DNA of 13,741 bases from Dethiosulfovibrio sp. (lineage in GTDB: Bacteria > Synergistota > Synergistia > Synergistales > Dethiosulfovibrionaceae): contig JAQUTB010000013.1 of the NCBI GenBank assembly GCA_028709985.1, positions 1 to 13,741 of the forward strand, in the 5' to 3' direction. Both the position numbers and the translations under genes were made by a program. Position 1 is the stretch's first letter; each line of letters starts with the position of its first letter. The notes under the pieces are model-generated. The model worked only from the letters and a program-made list of their open reading frames with translations, searched no databases and was not told the origin of the DNA. Below are positions 1-6,404 of the stretch, in pieces.

Positions 1-290
1 AGGACCCTAACAGGCTGATACCTCTACTGACGAACTACGGATCGCTGTTTATAGGGGAGATGTCGGCGGAGGTGTTCGGAGACTACGTATCTGGGACAAA
101 CCACACCCTTCCGACCATGGGAGCATCCCGGTACACCGGCGGAGTGTGGGTCGGAACGTTTCTCAAGACCTGCACCTTCCAGAGAATGACAGAAGAAGGG
201 GTCCACCGTCTCGCCCCGATAGCGGAGGCAATGGCAAAGGCGGAGGGACTGGACGGCCACGGCAAGGCCGCCTCGGCGAGGCTGGGATAG
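1..290 (+). CDS. Histidinol dehydrogenase-family protein, C-terminal part (5' truncated)
   Basis: The gene runs in from the left edge (first full codon at 3) and stops with TAG at 288-290, leaving about 95 C-terminal residues. The sequence shows NYGSLFIGE, then GDYVSGTNHTLPT, then RYTGGVWVG and FLKTCTFQRMT, and near the end GLDGHGKAA. By comparison with E. coli HisD, the Asp of GDY and the His of the last motif correspond to zinc ligands, and the His of TNH to a substrate-contacting residue. This fold oxidises an alcohol to an acid in two NAD-dependent steps. The NYGSLFIGE, RYTGG.WVG and KT.T.QR motifs are what I associate with catabolic paralogues such as the sulfopropanediol dehydrogenase HpsN rather than with biosynthetic HisD, so I leave the symbol empty. 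A strong hairpin follows at once. Family call is firm; the substrate is inference. Confidence 0.85.
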   Translation, partial: DPNRLIPLLTNYGSLFIGEMSAEVFGDYVSGTNHTLPTMGASRYTGGVWVGTFLKTCTFQRMTEEGVHRLAPIAEAMAKAEGLDGHGKAASARLG

Positions 291-296
291 ATGAAG

Positions 297-339
297 AAGG
301 GGCTTACCGTTGGGATATATGCCCAACGGTAAGCCCCTT
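297..339. terminator. Perfect 18-bp hairpin between convergent genes
   Basis: An inverted repeat pairs 297-314 with 322-339 without mismatch around a 7-nt loop (ATATATG). It sits 6 bases after the stop of the HisD-like gene and about 24 bases beyond the stop of the minus-strand binding-protein gene, so it can serve both. Neither side has a long T-run (only short TT tails), so efficiency as an intrinsic terminator is uncertain, but position and perfect pairing make this the obvious role. Confidence 0.75.
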
Positions 340-363
340 CATAGGTATACGTTTATCGTGCGT

Positions 364-1290
364 CTATATATCCGTCGCGATCATGGCCTCCATGTCGCCC
401 TTTCTGGGAAGCATCTCGTTCTCGAACAGGAAGTCCTGGGTCCTTTTGAGCTCCTCCACGTCCGACGGCCTTATGGTGGTGTCGAAATCGTAGAGGGGAA
501 GCATGGATATAACGTCCTCCCTGGAAAGACCGGTCTCCTCGGCGGTGATGTCTATAGCCCTGTCCCTTTCCTGCTCCATGATGGCCCTGCTCTTGCGGTC
601 CACCTCCAGGAACTTGCGGACCGTCTCAGGGTCTTTCCTGAGAAGATCGCCCCTAACAGCTATGACTGTCGTGGCGTCGACCAGACCTTCGCCGTCGGCT
701 ATGATCCTGGCCCCCTGCTCGGTGGCACGAAGCACCGCCGGGCCAGCGGCAAGACATGCCTCGACGTTGCCGTTCAGCATGGCTGTGACCCCCTCAGGGA
801 GCCCCATGCCGACAAACTCCACGTCGCTGACCTTCAGCCCCTCCTTTTTAAGGGCGGCAACCAGCAGCTGGTGGAGGATAGTCCCCTTAGGGCCAGCGAC
901 CTTTTTGCCCTTCAGGTCCGAGACCTTCTGGATCGAGCCGTCTTTTGCCAGGATGGTGAAGGCCTTGGGAGATCTGCCGTATATACCGATCACCTTAAGG
1001 TCCACTCCGTTGACGAATGCAAGTATGGCAGATGTTCCACCTAAACAGTTGGATATGTCCACCGATCCGGACGCCAACCCAGCGGTCTGCTTAGGACCGG
1101 CGTTCAGCTCGGGATGGGATATAGTCCACCCTGGAAAGGCCTCCTCTATCAGGCTCAGCTTCTTTTGAAGTATGGACGGGACGTTCAGAGGCGCTTTGAC
1201 GTAGGTAACCGCCAACGAACCCTTGTCCTCCGCACAGAGGACCGTGGCCGCTATCACCGTAACGGCAATAGCCAGTATCAACTTTCTCAT
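364..1290 (-). CDS. ABC transporter periplasmic substrate-binding protein (SsuA/TauA/NrtA class)
   Basis: This 308-residue protein begins with a signal peptide: MRK, then a hydrophobic stretch over residues 4-19. Cleavage is likely after Ala20 (LCA/ED). Cys19 is not in a proper lipobox (Leu precedes it), so the protein is probably a free periplasmic protein, which suggests a diderm cell. The body looks like the nitrate/sulfonate/taurine/HMP binding family: an AGP motif near 64-66, GSVDIS at 75-80, SDLKGKKVAGPKGT at 124-137 and the downstream PETVRKFLE at 221-229. It is the last gene of the importer operon, 6 bases after the ATPase stop, with a GGGAG ribosome site 11 bases upstream. It would capture a small anionic or heteroaromatic solute and pass it to the permease. 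The substrate cannot be read from the sequence; the SsuA/TauA class covers sulfonates, nitrate and pyrimidine precursors. Confidence 0.88.
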   Translation of the reverse strand: MRKLILAIAVTVIAATVLCAEDKGSLAVTYVKAPLNVPSILQKKLSLIEEAFPGWTISHPELNAGPKQTAGLASGSVDISNCLGGTSAILAFVNGVDLKVIGIYGRSPKAFTILAKDGSIQKVSDLKGKKVAGPKGTILHQLLVAALKKEGLKVSDVEFVGMGLPEGVTAMLNGNVEACLAAGPAVLRATEQGARIIADGEGLVDATTVIAVRGDLLRKDPETVRKFLEVDRKSRAIMEQERDRAIDITAEETGLSREDVISMLPLYDFDTTIRPSDVEELKRTQDFLFENEMLPRKGDMEAMIATDI

Positions 1291-1296
1291 AATGAA

Positions 1297-2031
1297 TCAA
1301 GCTCCCTTCGACAGGACCGACAGGTCCCGGTTTTTACCTCCTATAATCTTCAATATCAGCTCTCTGAGATCCTCTCTCTCCTGAGGGGACATAGACCTTC
1401 CGTCCACCGGCTCCAAGACTGACGATATCCGTCCATCATCCATAACCACTAACCTAGAGGCCAAGGAGATCGCCTCGTCCACGTCGTGGGTGACGAAGAG
1501 GGTCGTAAGTTTTTTGGACCTGACTATGGACATAAGCTCCTCTTGAAGGGCCTTTCTGGTGAAGTAGTCCAGTGCCCCGAAGGGCTCGTCCATCAGGAGA
1601 AGCTTTGGTTCAAAGCTGAGGGCCCTCGCCAGTGCCACCCTCTGGGCCATTCCGCCGGACAACTGGTTCGGCATAGCCCGAGAGAACTCGGCAAGGCCCA
1701 CCAACTCCAGACAGGACATGGCCCTTTCGAACCGGTCGTCCGCATCTCCCATTACCAGCTCGACGTTTTCCCTTACCGATAGCCACGGCATGAGCCGTGG
1801 TTCTTGAAAGACCATGGCAACTCTGGATCTATCGGTCTTGACCGATCCAGAATCGGGTCTTTCAAGCCCGGCTATGGTCCTGAGCAAAGTGGTCTTTCCA
1901 CAGCCGCTCTTTCCGAGGATAACCGACAGGGACCCATCGGGAAACGACAGAGTAACGTCCTTTAAAGCCTCCACTCTACAACCTGGAGCCACATTATAGG
2001 CCTTGCTTGCGGAACAGACATCACACCCCAC
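1297..2031 (-). CDS. ABC transporter ATP-binding protein (SsuB/TauB/NrtD class)
   Basis: This is the cytoplasmic ATPase of the importer, about 244 residues. Numbering from the TTG at 2034, visible motifs are Walker A GKSGCGKTT (41-49), Q-loop Gln77 in VFQEPRLMPW, signature LSGGMAQR (125-132), Walker B LLLMDEP (145-151), a D-loop ALD and switch His183 in VTHDVDEA. VFQEPRLMPW and MDEPFGALD are typical of the sulfonate/taurine/nitrate branch. The start is ambiguous: TTG at 2034 and GTG at 2031 are adjacent. I take GTG because the GGAGG ribosome site then has 8 bases of spacing instead of 5. Either start overlaps the 3' end of the permease gene by 11-14 bases, implying translational coupling. No ATG lies nearby. 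The protein ends 6 bases before the binding-protein start. Confidence 0.93.
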   Translation of the reverse strand: MGCDVCSASKAYNVAPGCRVEALKDVTLSFPDGSLSVILGKSGCGKTTLLRTIAGLERPDSGSVKTDRSRVAMVFQEPRLMPWLSVRENVELVMGDADDRFERAMSCLELVGLAEFSRAMPNQLSGGMAQRVALARALSFEPKLLLMDEPFGALDYFTRKALQEELMSIVRSKKLTTLFVTHDVDEAISLASRLVVMDDGRISSVLEPVDGRSMSPQEREDLRELILKIIGGKNRDLSVLSKGA

Positions 2032-2788
2032 CAATATCGCCTCCGCTCCAAGGTGTTAACCTGCGGGAAAGTGCGGTAAACAGGTGGTCCGACAGGCTCC
2101 CTGCAAAACCTAAAAGGAACACTCCAACAATGATGACGTCGGACCTGGAAAGCTGCTCCGCGTCGTGGATGACGTATCCTATTCCAGAGGCCGCAGCGAT
2201 AAGCTCCGCCCCTATAAGGGACCTCCAGCTATAGCTGAGGCCGAGCCTCATACCGAGCAGTATCGATGGAAGAGCCGATGGGACCAGTATGCGGTTAAAA
2301 CGCTCTAATCTGGAAAGCCCAAAAGCCCTGCCGACCTCCAGAAGCTTGGTATCGCAGCCGGCAACCCCGCTTTGAGTGTTCAACAGTATGGGGAAAAACG
2401 TCGCCATGAACACCACCACCACCTTCGAAACCTCCCCTATTCCGAACCACAGTATAACCATGGGCATTATCGCCAGAGGTGGAACGTGTCTCATGAAGTC
2501 CAGCGTGGACTGTAACCATCTCTCAAGGGAGCGAGACAGCCCCATGGCAAAGCCCAAGGGAATCGCCACTAAAGAGGCTATGGCAAACCCCCAGATAACC
2601 CGAAGAAAGCTGGCTGATGCGTGCTTCAGGAGGCTTCCGTCCATGGCCATGGACCACATTGAGGAAGCGACCCTCTCGGGAGAGGGTATGACGTAACCGT
2701 TCCATACCCCTAGATCCGAGCCTATCCACCACACCAGAATTATCGCTAACGGCATGGCTAGTTTGACCCAGATAAAGTCGAGTCGCAT
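2021..2788 (-). CDS. ABC transporter permease (SsuC/TauC/NrtB class)
   Basis: This is the membrane subunit of the importer, 255 residues with about six hydrophobic segments, the first near residues 8-25 and the last near 215-240. The cytoplasmic EAA-type loop that docks on the ATPase is visible as EVGRAFGLSRLERFNRILVP followed by SALPSI. IPSPERV near residue 35 and HVPPLAIMPMVILWFGIGE in the middle are typical of this family. The frame stays open up to an ATG at 2860, but I place the start at 2788: a strong GGGAGGAGAGG ribosome site lies just upstream, the resulting length is normal, and the promoter at 2828-2856 lies inside the extra stretch. First gene of the operon permease-ATPase-binding protein. 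Confidence 0.92.
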   Translation of the reverse strand: MRLDFIWVKLAMPLAIILVWWIGSDLGVWNGYVIPSPERVASSMWSMAMDGSLLKHASASFLRVIWGFAIASLVAIPLGFAMGLSRSLERWLQSTLDFMRHVPPLAIMPMVILWFGIGEVSKVVVVFMATFFPILLNTQSGVAGCDTKLLEVGRAFGLSRLERFNRILVPSALPSILLGMRLGLSYSWRSLIGAELIAAASGIGYVIHDAEQLSRSDVIIVGVFLLGFAGSLSDHLFTALSRRLTPWSGGDIGGV

Positions 2789-2795
2789 ATAGAAA

Positions 2796-2806
2796 CCTCT
2801 CCTCCC
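2796..2806 (-). promoter_or_regulatory. Ribosome binding site setting the permease start
   Basis: On the minus strand GGGAGGAGAGG ends 7 bases before the ATG at 2788. The upstream ATG at 2860 lies at or before the promoter, so this site decides the start. Confidence 0.75.
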
Positions 2807-2827
2807 TTGGCAATCAACCCTCGGCCA

Positions 2828-2856
2828 ATTGTAGTACTCTATATTAGCGCAGTCAA
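2828..2856 (-). promoter_or_regulatory. Sigma-70-type promoter of the ABC importer operon
   Basis: On the minus strand a -35 TTGACT (2856-2851) and a -10 TACAAT (2833-2828) are separated by exactly 17 bases, five of six consensus matches in each box. Transcription would begin near 2821 and give a leader of about 33 nt with a good ribosome site. The -35 box begins only 3 bases after the palindrome at 2860-2893, so a protein bound there, or the folded upstream transcript, could affect it. Confidence 0.8.
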
Positions 2857-2859
2857 ACA

Positions 2860-2893
2860 CATCGATCCCCTGAAAATTATCAGGGGATCGATG
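2860..2893 (-). terminator. Perfect 13-bp inverted repeat after the FKBP gene, abutting the importer promoter
   Basis: CATCGATCCCCTG (2860-2872) pairs perfectly with CAGGGGATCGATG (2881-2893) around an 8-nt A/T-rich loop. It lies 13 bases after the FKBP stop, the right place for a terminator of the FKBP/ABC-F transcript. Only a weak T-rich tail (TGTTTGACT) follows on the minus strand. It could instead, or also, be an operator for the importer promoter that begins 3 bases away. Confidence 0.65.
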
Positions 2894-2906
2894 ATATTAA
2901 AGAGGA

Positions 2907-3341
2907 CTAGGCTGAAAGGACCTCCACCATGGTTACAGAGAATGTCAGTTCTTTTCCCGCAAGGGAGTGATTGCCGTCCAACGTGACGGTCTCTTCGCAA
3001 ACTTCCTTAACGGTGACCGGGAATGGTTGACCGTCGCTAGAGGTCACCGCAAGCTGATCTCCCACTATAGGATCGTAGCCTTCCGGCATATGTTCCCTGG
3101 GGACGGAGAATATCAGGTCCTCCCTTATCTCTCCGTAGGCCATCTCCGCTGGGATGACGATGGTCCTCTCCTCTCCCTCGGCCATGCCGACGACCCCCTG
3201 GTCAAACCCGGCTATCATCTGGCCCGCGCCTACGGTGAAAGCCAAGGGCTCTCTCTCCAAAGACGAATCAAAAACCGTTCCGTCCTCGAGGGTTCCTGTG
3301 TAATGTACCTTGACCTTACATCCTGCGGCAACTTTGTTCAT
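2907..3341 (-). CDS. SlyD-like FKBP-type peptidyl-prolyl cis-trans isomerase
   Basis: A 144-residue cytosolic prolyl isomerase and chaperone, without signal peptide or membrane segment. The N-terminal FKBP half shows [18 protein letters not shown] (10-27), with Tyr14, Phe24 and Asp25 at active-site positions, then [16 protein letters not shown] (38-53) and PAEMAYGE (64-71). Residues of about 72-122 form the insert-in-flap domain that gives SlyD its chaperone activity, and the chain closes with [14 protein letters not shown] (121-134), a clear SlyD hallmark. The His/Cys-rich metal-binding tail of E. coli SlyD is absent, so the protein ends at the core fold. The gene follows the ABC-F gene by 30 bases on the same strand, with AAAGGA 8 bases before its ATG, so it is probably the last cistron of that operon. 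A hairpin follows. Confidence 0.92.
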   Translation of the reverse strand: MNKVAAGCKVKVHYTGTLEDGTVFDSSLEREPLAFTVGAGQMIAGFDQGVVGMAEGEERTIVIPAEMAYGEIREDLIFSVPREHMPEGYDPIVGDQLAVTSSDGQPFPVTVKEVCEETVTLDGNHSLAGKELTFSVTMVEVLSA

Positions 3342-3371
3342 GGCAAAAATCCTTTCCGTTCTCTCGGTTCG

Positions 3372-5297
3372 TCAGGCCTGGGCCTCGACGGTCTCTATAG
3401 CCTTCATTAGCTCTTCCCACCGGGCCATGGCCCGATGAAGCTCTTCCTCCAGCGGCTTAAGCCTTACCATGAGATTTTGGACCATCGACGAGTTCTCCAG
3501 CACCTCTGGGGCGCATAGATCGCAGTGGATGCCGTCTATCTCCGACTCCAGCTCGGATATCCTGGCCTCCAGGGATTCTACCTCCTGGACCATCGGCCTG
3601 GTCTGCCTGTAAATTCGGTTTCGCCTCTCAGCCTCCAGCCGTTTCTGTTCTTTCAGGCTGAAAGAGGAGGAGACCTCCGTCTCCGAGGGCCGGTCATCCT
3701 CGACCTGACCCCTTTTTTCCACAAAATAGCTGTAGTTTCCTGGGTAGTCGTAGAGCCTACCACCACGGATCTCCAGAACTCGGTCGACCAGGTTGTCCAG
3801 AAAATACCTGTCGTGGGAGACTATAACCATGGTTCCGTCGTACTCTAAAAGCGCCCTCTGAAACAGGTCCTTGGTGGCCATGTCAAGATGGTTAGTGGGC
3901 TCGTCCAGGATGAGAAAATTGGTCTGTTCCAGAAGAAGCTTGACCAGTGCAACCCTGGACTTCTCTCCGCCGGACAGGACCGATATGGGCTTGTGGATAT
4001 CGTCTCCGGAGAACAGGAACGCCCCAAGGAGGGACCTTTTGCCCTCCGGGGTCATTCTGTCGGAAGCCCCGTAGATCTCCTGCCATATCGTGTTTTGATA
4101 GTTCAAATTATGACTGCTCTCCTGGGAGAAGAATCCCATCGACACGTTGTGGCCCAGATCTATAAAACCACGGTCGGGCTTCTCCCTTCCGGCAATAAGC
4201 CTGGACAAAGTGGATTTCCCGGCTCCGTTGACCCCAACCAGGGCGACCTTCTCTCCCCTGTTTATATGGAGATCCAGGCCGCTGAAGACATCTAGCTGCC
4301 CATAGGACTTGCCCAGGTCGCTGGCCTCCACCACCAGATGGCCGCTCCTCGGACAGGACGGGAAGGAGATAGAGACCTTTCTGTCCGGCCCCTCTATCTT
4401 CACCAGCTCCATACGCTCAAGCTTCTTTATCCTGCTTTGAACCTGGGTCGCCTTGGTGGCTTTAGCCCTGAATCGGTCGATAAACTGCTTTGTCTTCTCT
4501 ATCTCCTCCGCCTGCTTTGCCCTCTCCCTCTCCAGCTGATCCAGCCTGGCGGCGCTCTCGTCCAGATATTGAGAGAAGTTGCCCTTATAGAGGGTTATCT
4601 TTTTATTGGATAGCTCGGCGATAGAGTCCATTATCTTGTCCATGAAATGTCTATCGTGGGAGATGGCGACCACCGTTCCCGGATAGGTCTTGAGCCATCC
4701 CTCAAGCCACTCCATGCTCTCGGTATCGAGGTGGTTGGTGGGCTCGTCCAGCAGAAGGACGTCGGGCCTGGAGAGAAGTGCAGCGGCCAAGGAGATCCTC
4801 ATCTTCCAGCCACCGGAGAACTCCGAGGTCGGTCTAGAGGAATCCTCCGGCGCGAAGCCAAGGCCTCTCATGGCCTTTTGGGCCATGGCGTCGAAGGAAT
4901 ACCCCCCTGCGCTCTCGAAGGCAACCAGAGCCCTCTCGTATTTATCCAGGAACCTGGGTTGATCCCCGTCGGAACAGACGCTAAGGTCGTGCTCCGCCTC
5001 CCTGAGGGACCTCTCAAGGTCGTCTATTCCGGCAACGTCCTTTATGTAGGCCATTATAGGCACGTCAGGAAGCTCGTGAAGGTCCTGAGGGAGATAGCCT
5101 ATTTTGTGTCCCGACGTGATGGACAGATCCCCTGAGTCCGGCTCTATTATCCCCATAAGCACCTTCAGCAAGGTGGTCTTGCCGGAACCGTTTGCCCCTA
5201 CCAACCCCACCTTGGTCCCATCGTTTATCCTCCAGGAGAGGTTATCGTAGAGGAGCTTGCCTCCTAAGACCAGCCTGAGGTTGCCTATATCGATCAT
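3372..5297 (-). CDS. ABC-F family ATPase (ribosome-associated, duplicated ABC domains)
   Basis: This 641-residue protein has two nucleotide-binding domains and no membrane segments. Domain 1 has Walker A GANGSGKTT (34-42), signature EFSGGWKMR (159-167), Walker B LLLDEPTNHLD (181-191) and switch SHDR (213-216). A charged, helical interdomain linker follows at about 240-300, the segment that enters the ribosomal E site in characterised members. Domain 2 has GVNGAGKST (355-363), LSGGEKSR (441-448), LILDEPTNHLD (462-472) and SHDRYF (494-499). Residues of about 545-641 are a predicted coiled-coil C-terminal extension, as in Uup/YdiF-type proteins. ABC-F proteins act on translating or stalled ribosomes; some protect against ribosome-targeting antibiotics, which cannot be judged here. 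The frame extends to an ATG at 5321, but the ATG at 5297 overlaps the upstream stop as ATGA and has an AGAGGA ribosome site. This is a single intact gene. Confidence 0.94.
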   Translation of the reverse strand: MIDIGNLRLVLGGKLLYDNLSWRINDGTKVGLVGANGSGKTTLLKVLMGIIEPDSGDLSITSGHKIGYLPQDLHELPDVPIMAYIKDVAGIDDLERSLREAEHDLSVCSDGDQPRFLDKYERALVAFESAGGYSFDAMAQKAMRGLGFAPEDSSRPTSEFSGGWKMRISLAAALLSRPDVLLLDEPTNHLDTESMEWLEGWLKTYPGTVVAISHDRHFMDKIMDSIAELSNKKITLYKGNFSQYLDESAARLDQLERERAKQAEEIEKTKQFIDRFRAKATKATQVQSRIKKLERMELVKIEGPDRKVSISFPSCPRSGHLVVEASDLGKSYGQLDVFSGLDLHINRGEKVALVGVNGAGKSTLSRLIAGREKPDRGFIDLGHNVSMGFFSQESSHNLNYQNTIWQEIYGASDRMTPEGKRSLLGAFLFSGDDIHKPISVLSGGEKSRVALVKLLLEQTNFLILDEPTNHLDMATKDLFQRALLEYDGTMVIVSHDRYFLDNLVDRVLEIRGGRLYDYPGNYSYFVEKRGQVEDDRPSETEVSSSFSLKEQKRLEAERRNRIYRQTRPMVQEVESLEARISELESEIDGIHCDLCAPEVLENSSMVQNLMVRLKPLEEELHRAMARWEELMKAIETVEAQA

Positions 5298-6322
5298 GAT
5301 TCCTCTTGGTCCCCGGTCCACCGTCCGCCTTTTCGAGCCTTTTCAAGCTCAAAATAGTATTTTCTCTTGATATCGTCCAGCTCCACAGAGAGCTTGCTCT
5401 CGAACTCTTTCTTGGCGAGCTCCAGCTTTCTAGCGTGCTCCGACTCCATCTGGGCTATCTGGTGTTCCTTAAGGGACATCTCCCTCTGCTTTTGGTTAAG
5501 CTCCTTCTCCAACACGGCGATCCTGGAGCTCTTCTCCCTTTCCAGGTCGACCAGCTCTTTACGGGCCTTTTGCTCAAGATCTCTGAGGTTCTCCTGGGCA
5601 CGTTTTTCAGAGGATTTAAGCTGATCCTGGAGCATCGCCACCTGTCTGGCAAACTGCTCCCTCATCTCCCTCTTCTCCCCGTTGATCCTCTCCATGTCCT
5701 CGACGATCGCCTTTTTCTCCCGGTTCAACCTCTCTCTTGACAGGGCTTCCTCAGAGTTGAGGTCGGTCAGATGCCTTATTTTATCCTCCAGGCTACACTG
5801 GATGTCCTGCATCCTGTTTCTCTCCTGAAGAAACTGGTTTTGAAGCTCCTCAACCTTACCGGTATTGAGCCCCTCGATCTTCTTTATCTCGCTCCTCAAT
5901 GACTCTATCTCCTGGAGGAGGACATAGCGTTCCTCCTTGACGGACTCGTTTTCCTTCCTTATCAATTCCATTGCACGGAGGGAATTTTTGGTCCGATCCA
6001 GTTCCTCCCTGAGGTCTCTGTTCTCCTGCTCGAGCCTGAGCCGGCTCTTCTCGCAGTTTTCCCTGGCGGTCTCTAGAGAACTGTGATCCTGTTGGAGGAC
6101 CTCAAACCTCTGCTTGAGGTCCTGATGCTCCCTTTCCTCCGTCGCAAGGCTGTCTTTAAGGCCCTCTATCTCCTTGTCCCTGGCGTCTATCTCCTGATGG
6201 GTCCTGTGTACGTAGTTTATAACCGACTGGTTAAGAATCTCCAGATCGGCATTCAGCTTCTTCTCCTCCGGGGTCCCGCTGAAGAGCACTGCTCCCGGAA
6301 GGAGGGAATCCTTTTCCTCCAT
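5294..6322 (-). CDS. Long coiled-coil protein of unknown function, coupled to the ABC-F gene
   Basis: A 342-residue protein I do not recognise. Residues of about 40-330 are almost unbroken heptad-like sequence rich in Glu, Lys, Arg, Leu and Gln, with very few Pro or Gly, so it should be one long alpha-helical coiled coil. The first 35 residues are different (MEEKDSLLPG, then FSGTPEEKK) and may form a short docking segment; the tail after 330 is short and polar. No signal peptide, membrane segment or enzymatic motif is seen, so it is probably cytosolic. Its stop overlaps the ABC-F start (ATGA), implying translational coupling and matched expression. GAGGTG lies 8 bases before the ATG, with an extended -10 promoter upstream. 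Similarity searches may give spurious hits to myosin- or SMC-like proteins because of composition. A structural, scaffold or ribosome-linked role is possible but unsupported. Confidence 0.85.
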   Translation of the reverse strand: MEEKDSLLPGAVLFSGTPEEKKLNADLEILNQSVINYVHRTHQEIDARDKEIEGLKDSLATEEREHQDLKQRFEVLQQDHSSLETARENCEKSRLRLEQENRDLREELDRTKNSLRAMELIRKENESVKEERYVLLQEIESLRSEIKKIEGLNTGKVEELQNQFLQERNRMQDIQCSLEDKIRHLTDLNSEEALSRERLNREKKAIVEDMERINGEKREMREQFARQVAMLQDQLKSSEKRAQENLRDLEQKARKELVDLEREKSSRIAVLEKELNQKQREMSLKEHQIAQMESEHARKLELAKKEFESKLSVELDDIKRKYYFELEKARKGGRWTGDQEES

Positions 6323-6377
6323 ATTCGTTCACCTCTCAGTGGCACTTATTTCGAGCTACAGACTCCTGCATCGGACC

Positions 6378-6386
6378 ATTATAGCA
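6378..6386 (-). promoter_or_regulatory. Extended -10 promoter for the coiled-coil/ABC-F/FKBP operon
   Basis: On the minus strand TGCTATAAT (6386-6378) is a perfect -10 hexamer with a TGn extension; no good -35 is seen at 16-18 bases. Transcription would start near 6371, giving a leader of about 48 nt before the ATG at 6322. It lies in the 82-base gap after the flavoprotein stop. Confidence 0.6.
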
Positions 6387-6404
6387 ACATCCGAGGCCAC
6401 TGCG

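Noticed and set aside
310..1044. Open frame of 244 codons on the plus strand opposite the binding-protein gene
   Set aside because: It starts in the terminator hairpin, lacks a ribosome site and is the complement of a well-supported coding frame.
364..2788. Assigning the importer to thiamine-precursor (HMP) uptake because thi genes are in the window
   Set aside because: The thi operon is over 8 kb away on the other strand with unrelated genes between, and the binding protein lacks a recognisable HMP-binding signature.
2789..2860. Longer permease start at 2860
   Set aside because: The extension is not hydrophobic or conserved-looking, lies across the -35 and -10 boxes, and has no ribosome site, unlike the ATG at 2788.
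6337..6402. Seven-base inverted repeat CAGTGGC (6337-6343) / GCCACTG (6396-6402) around the coiled-coil operon promoter
   Set aside because: Arms are short and 52 bases apart; a match of this size is easily expected by chance in such a region.
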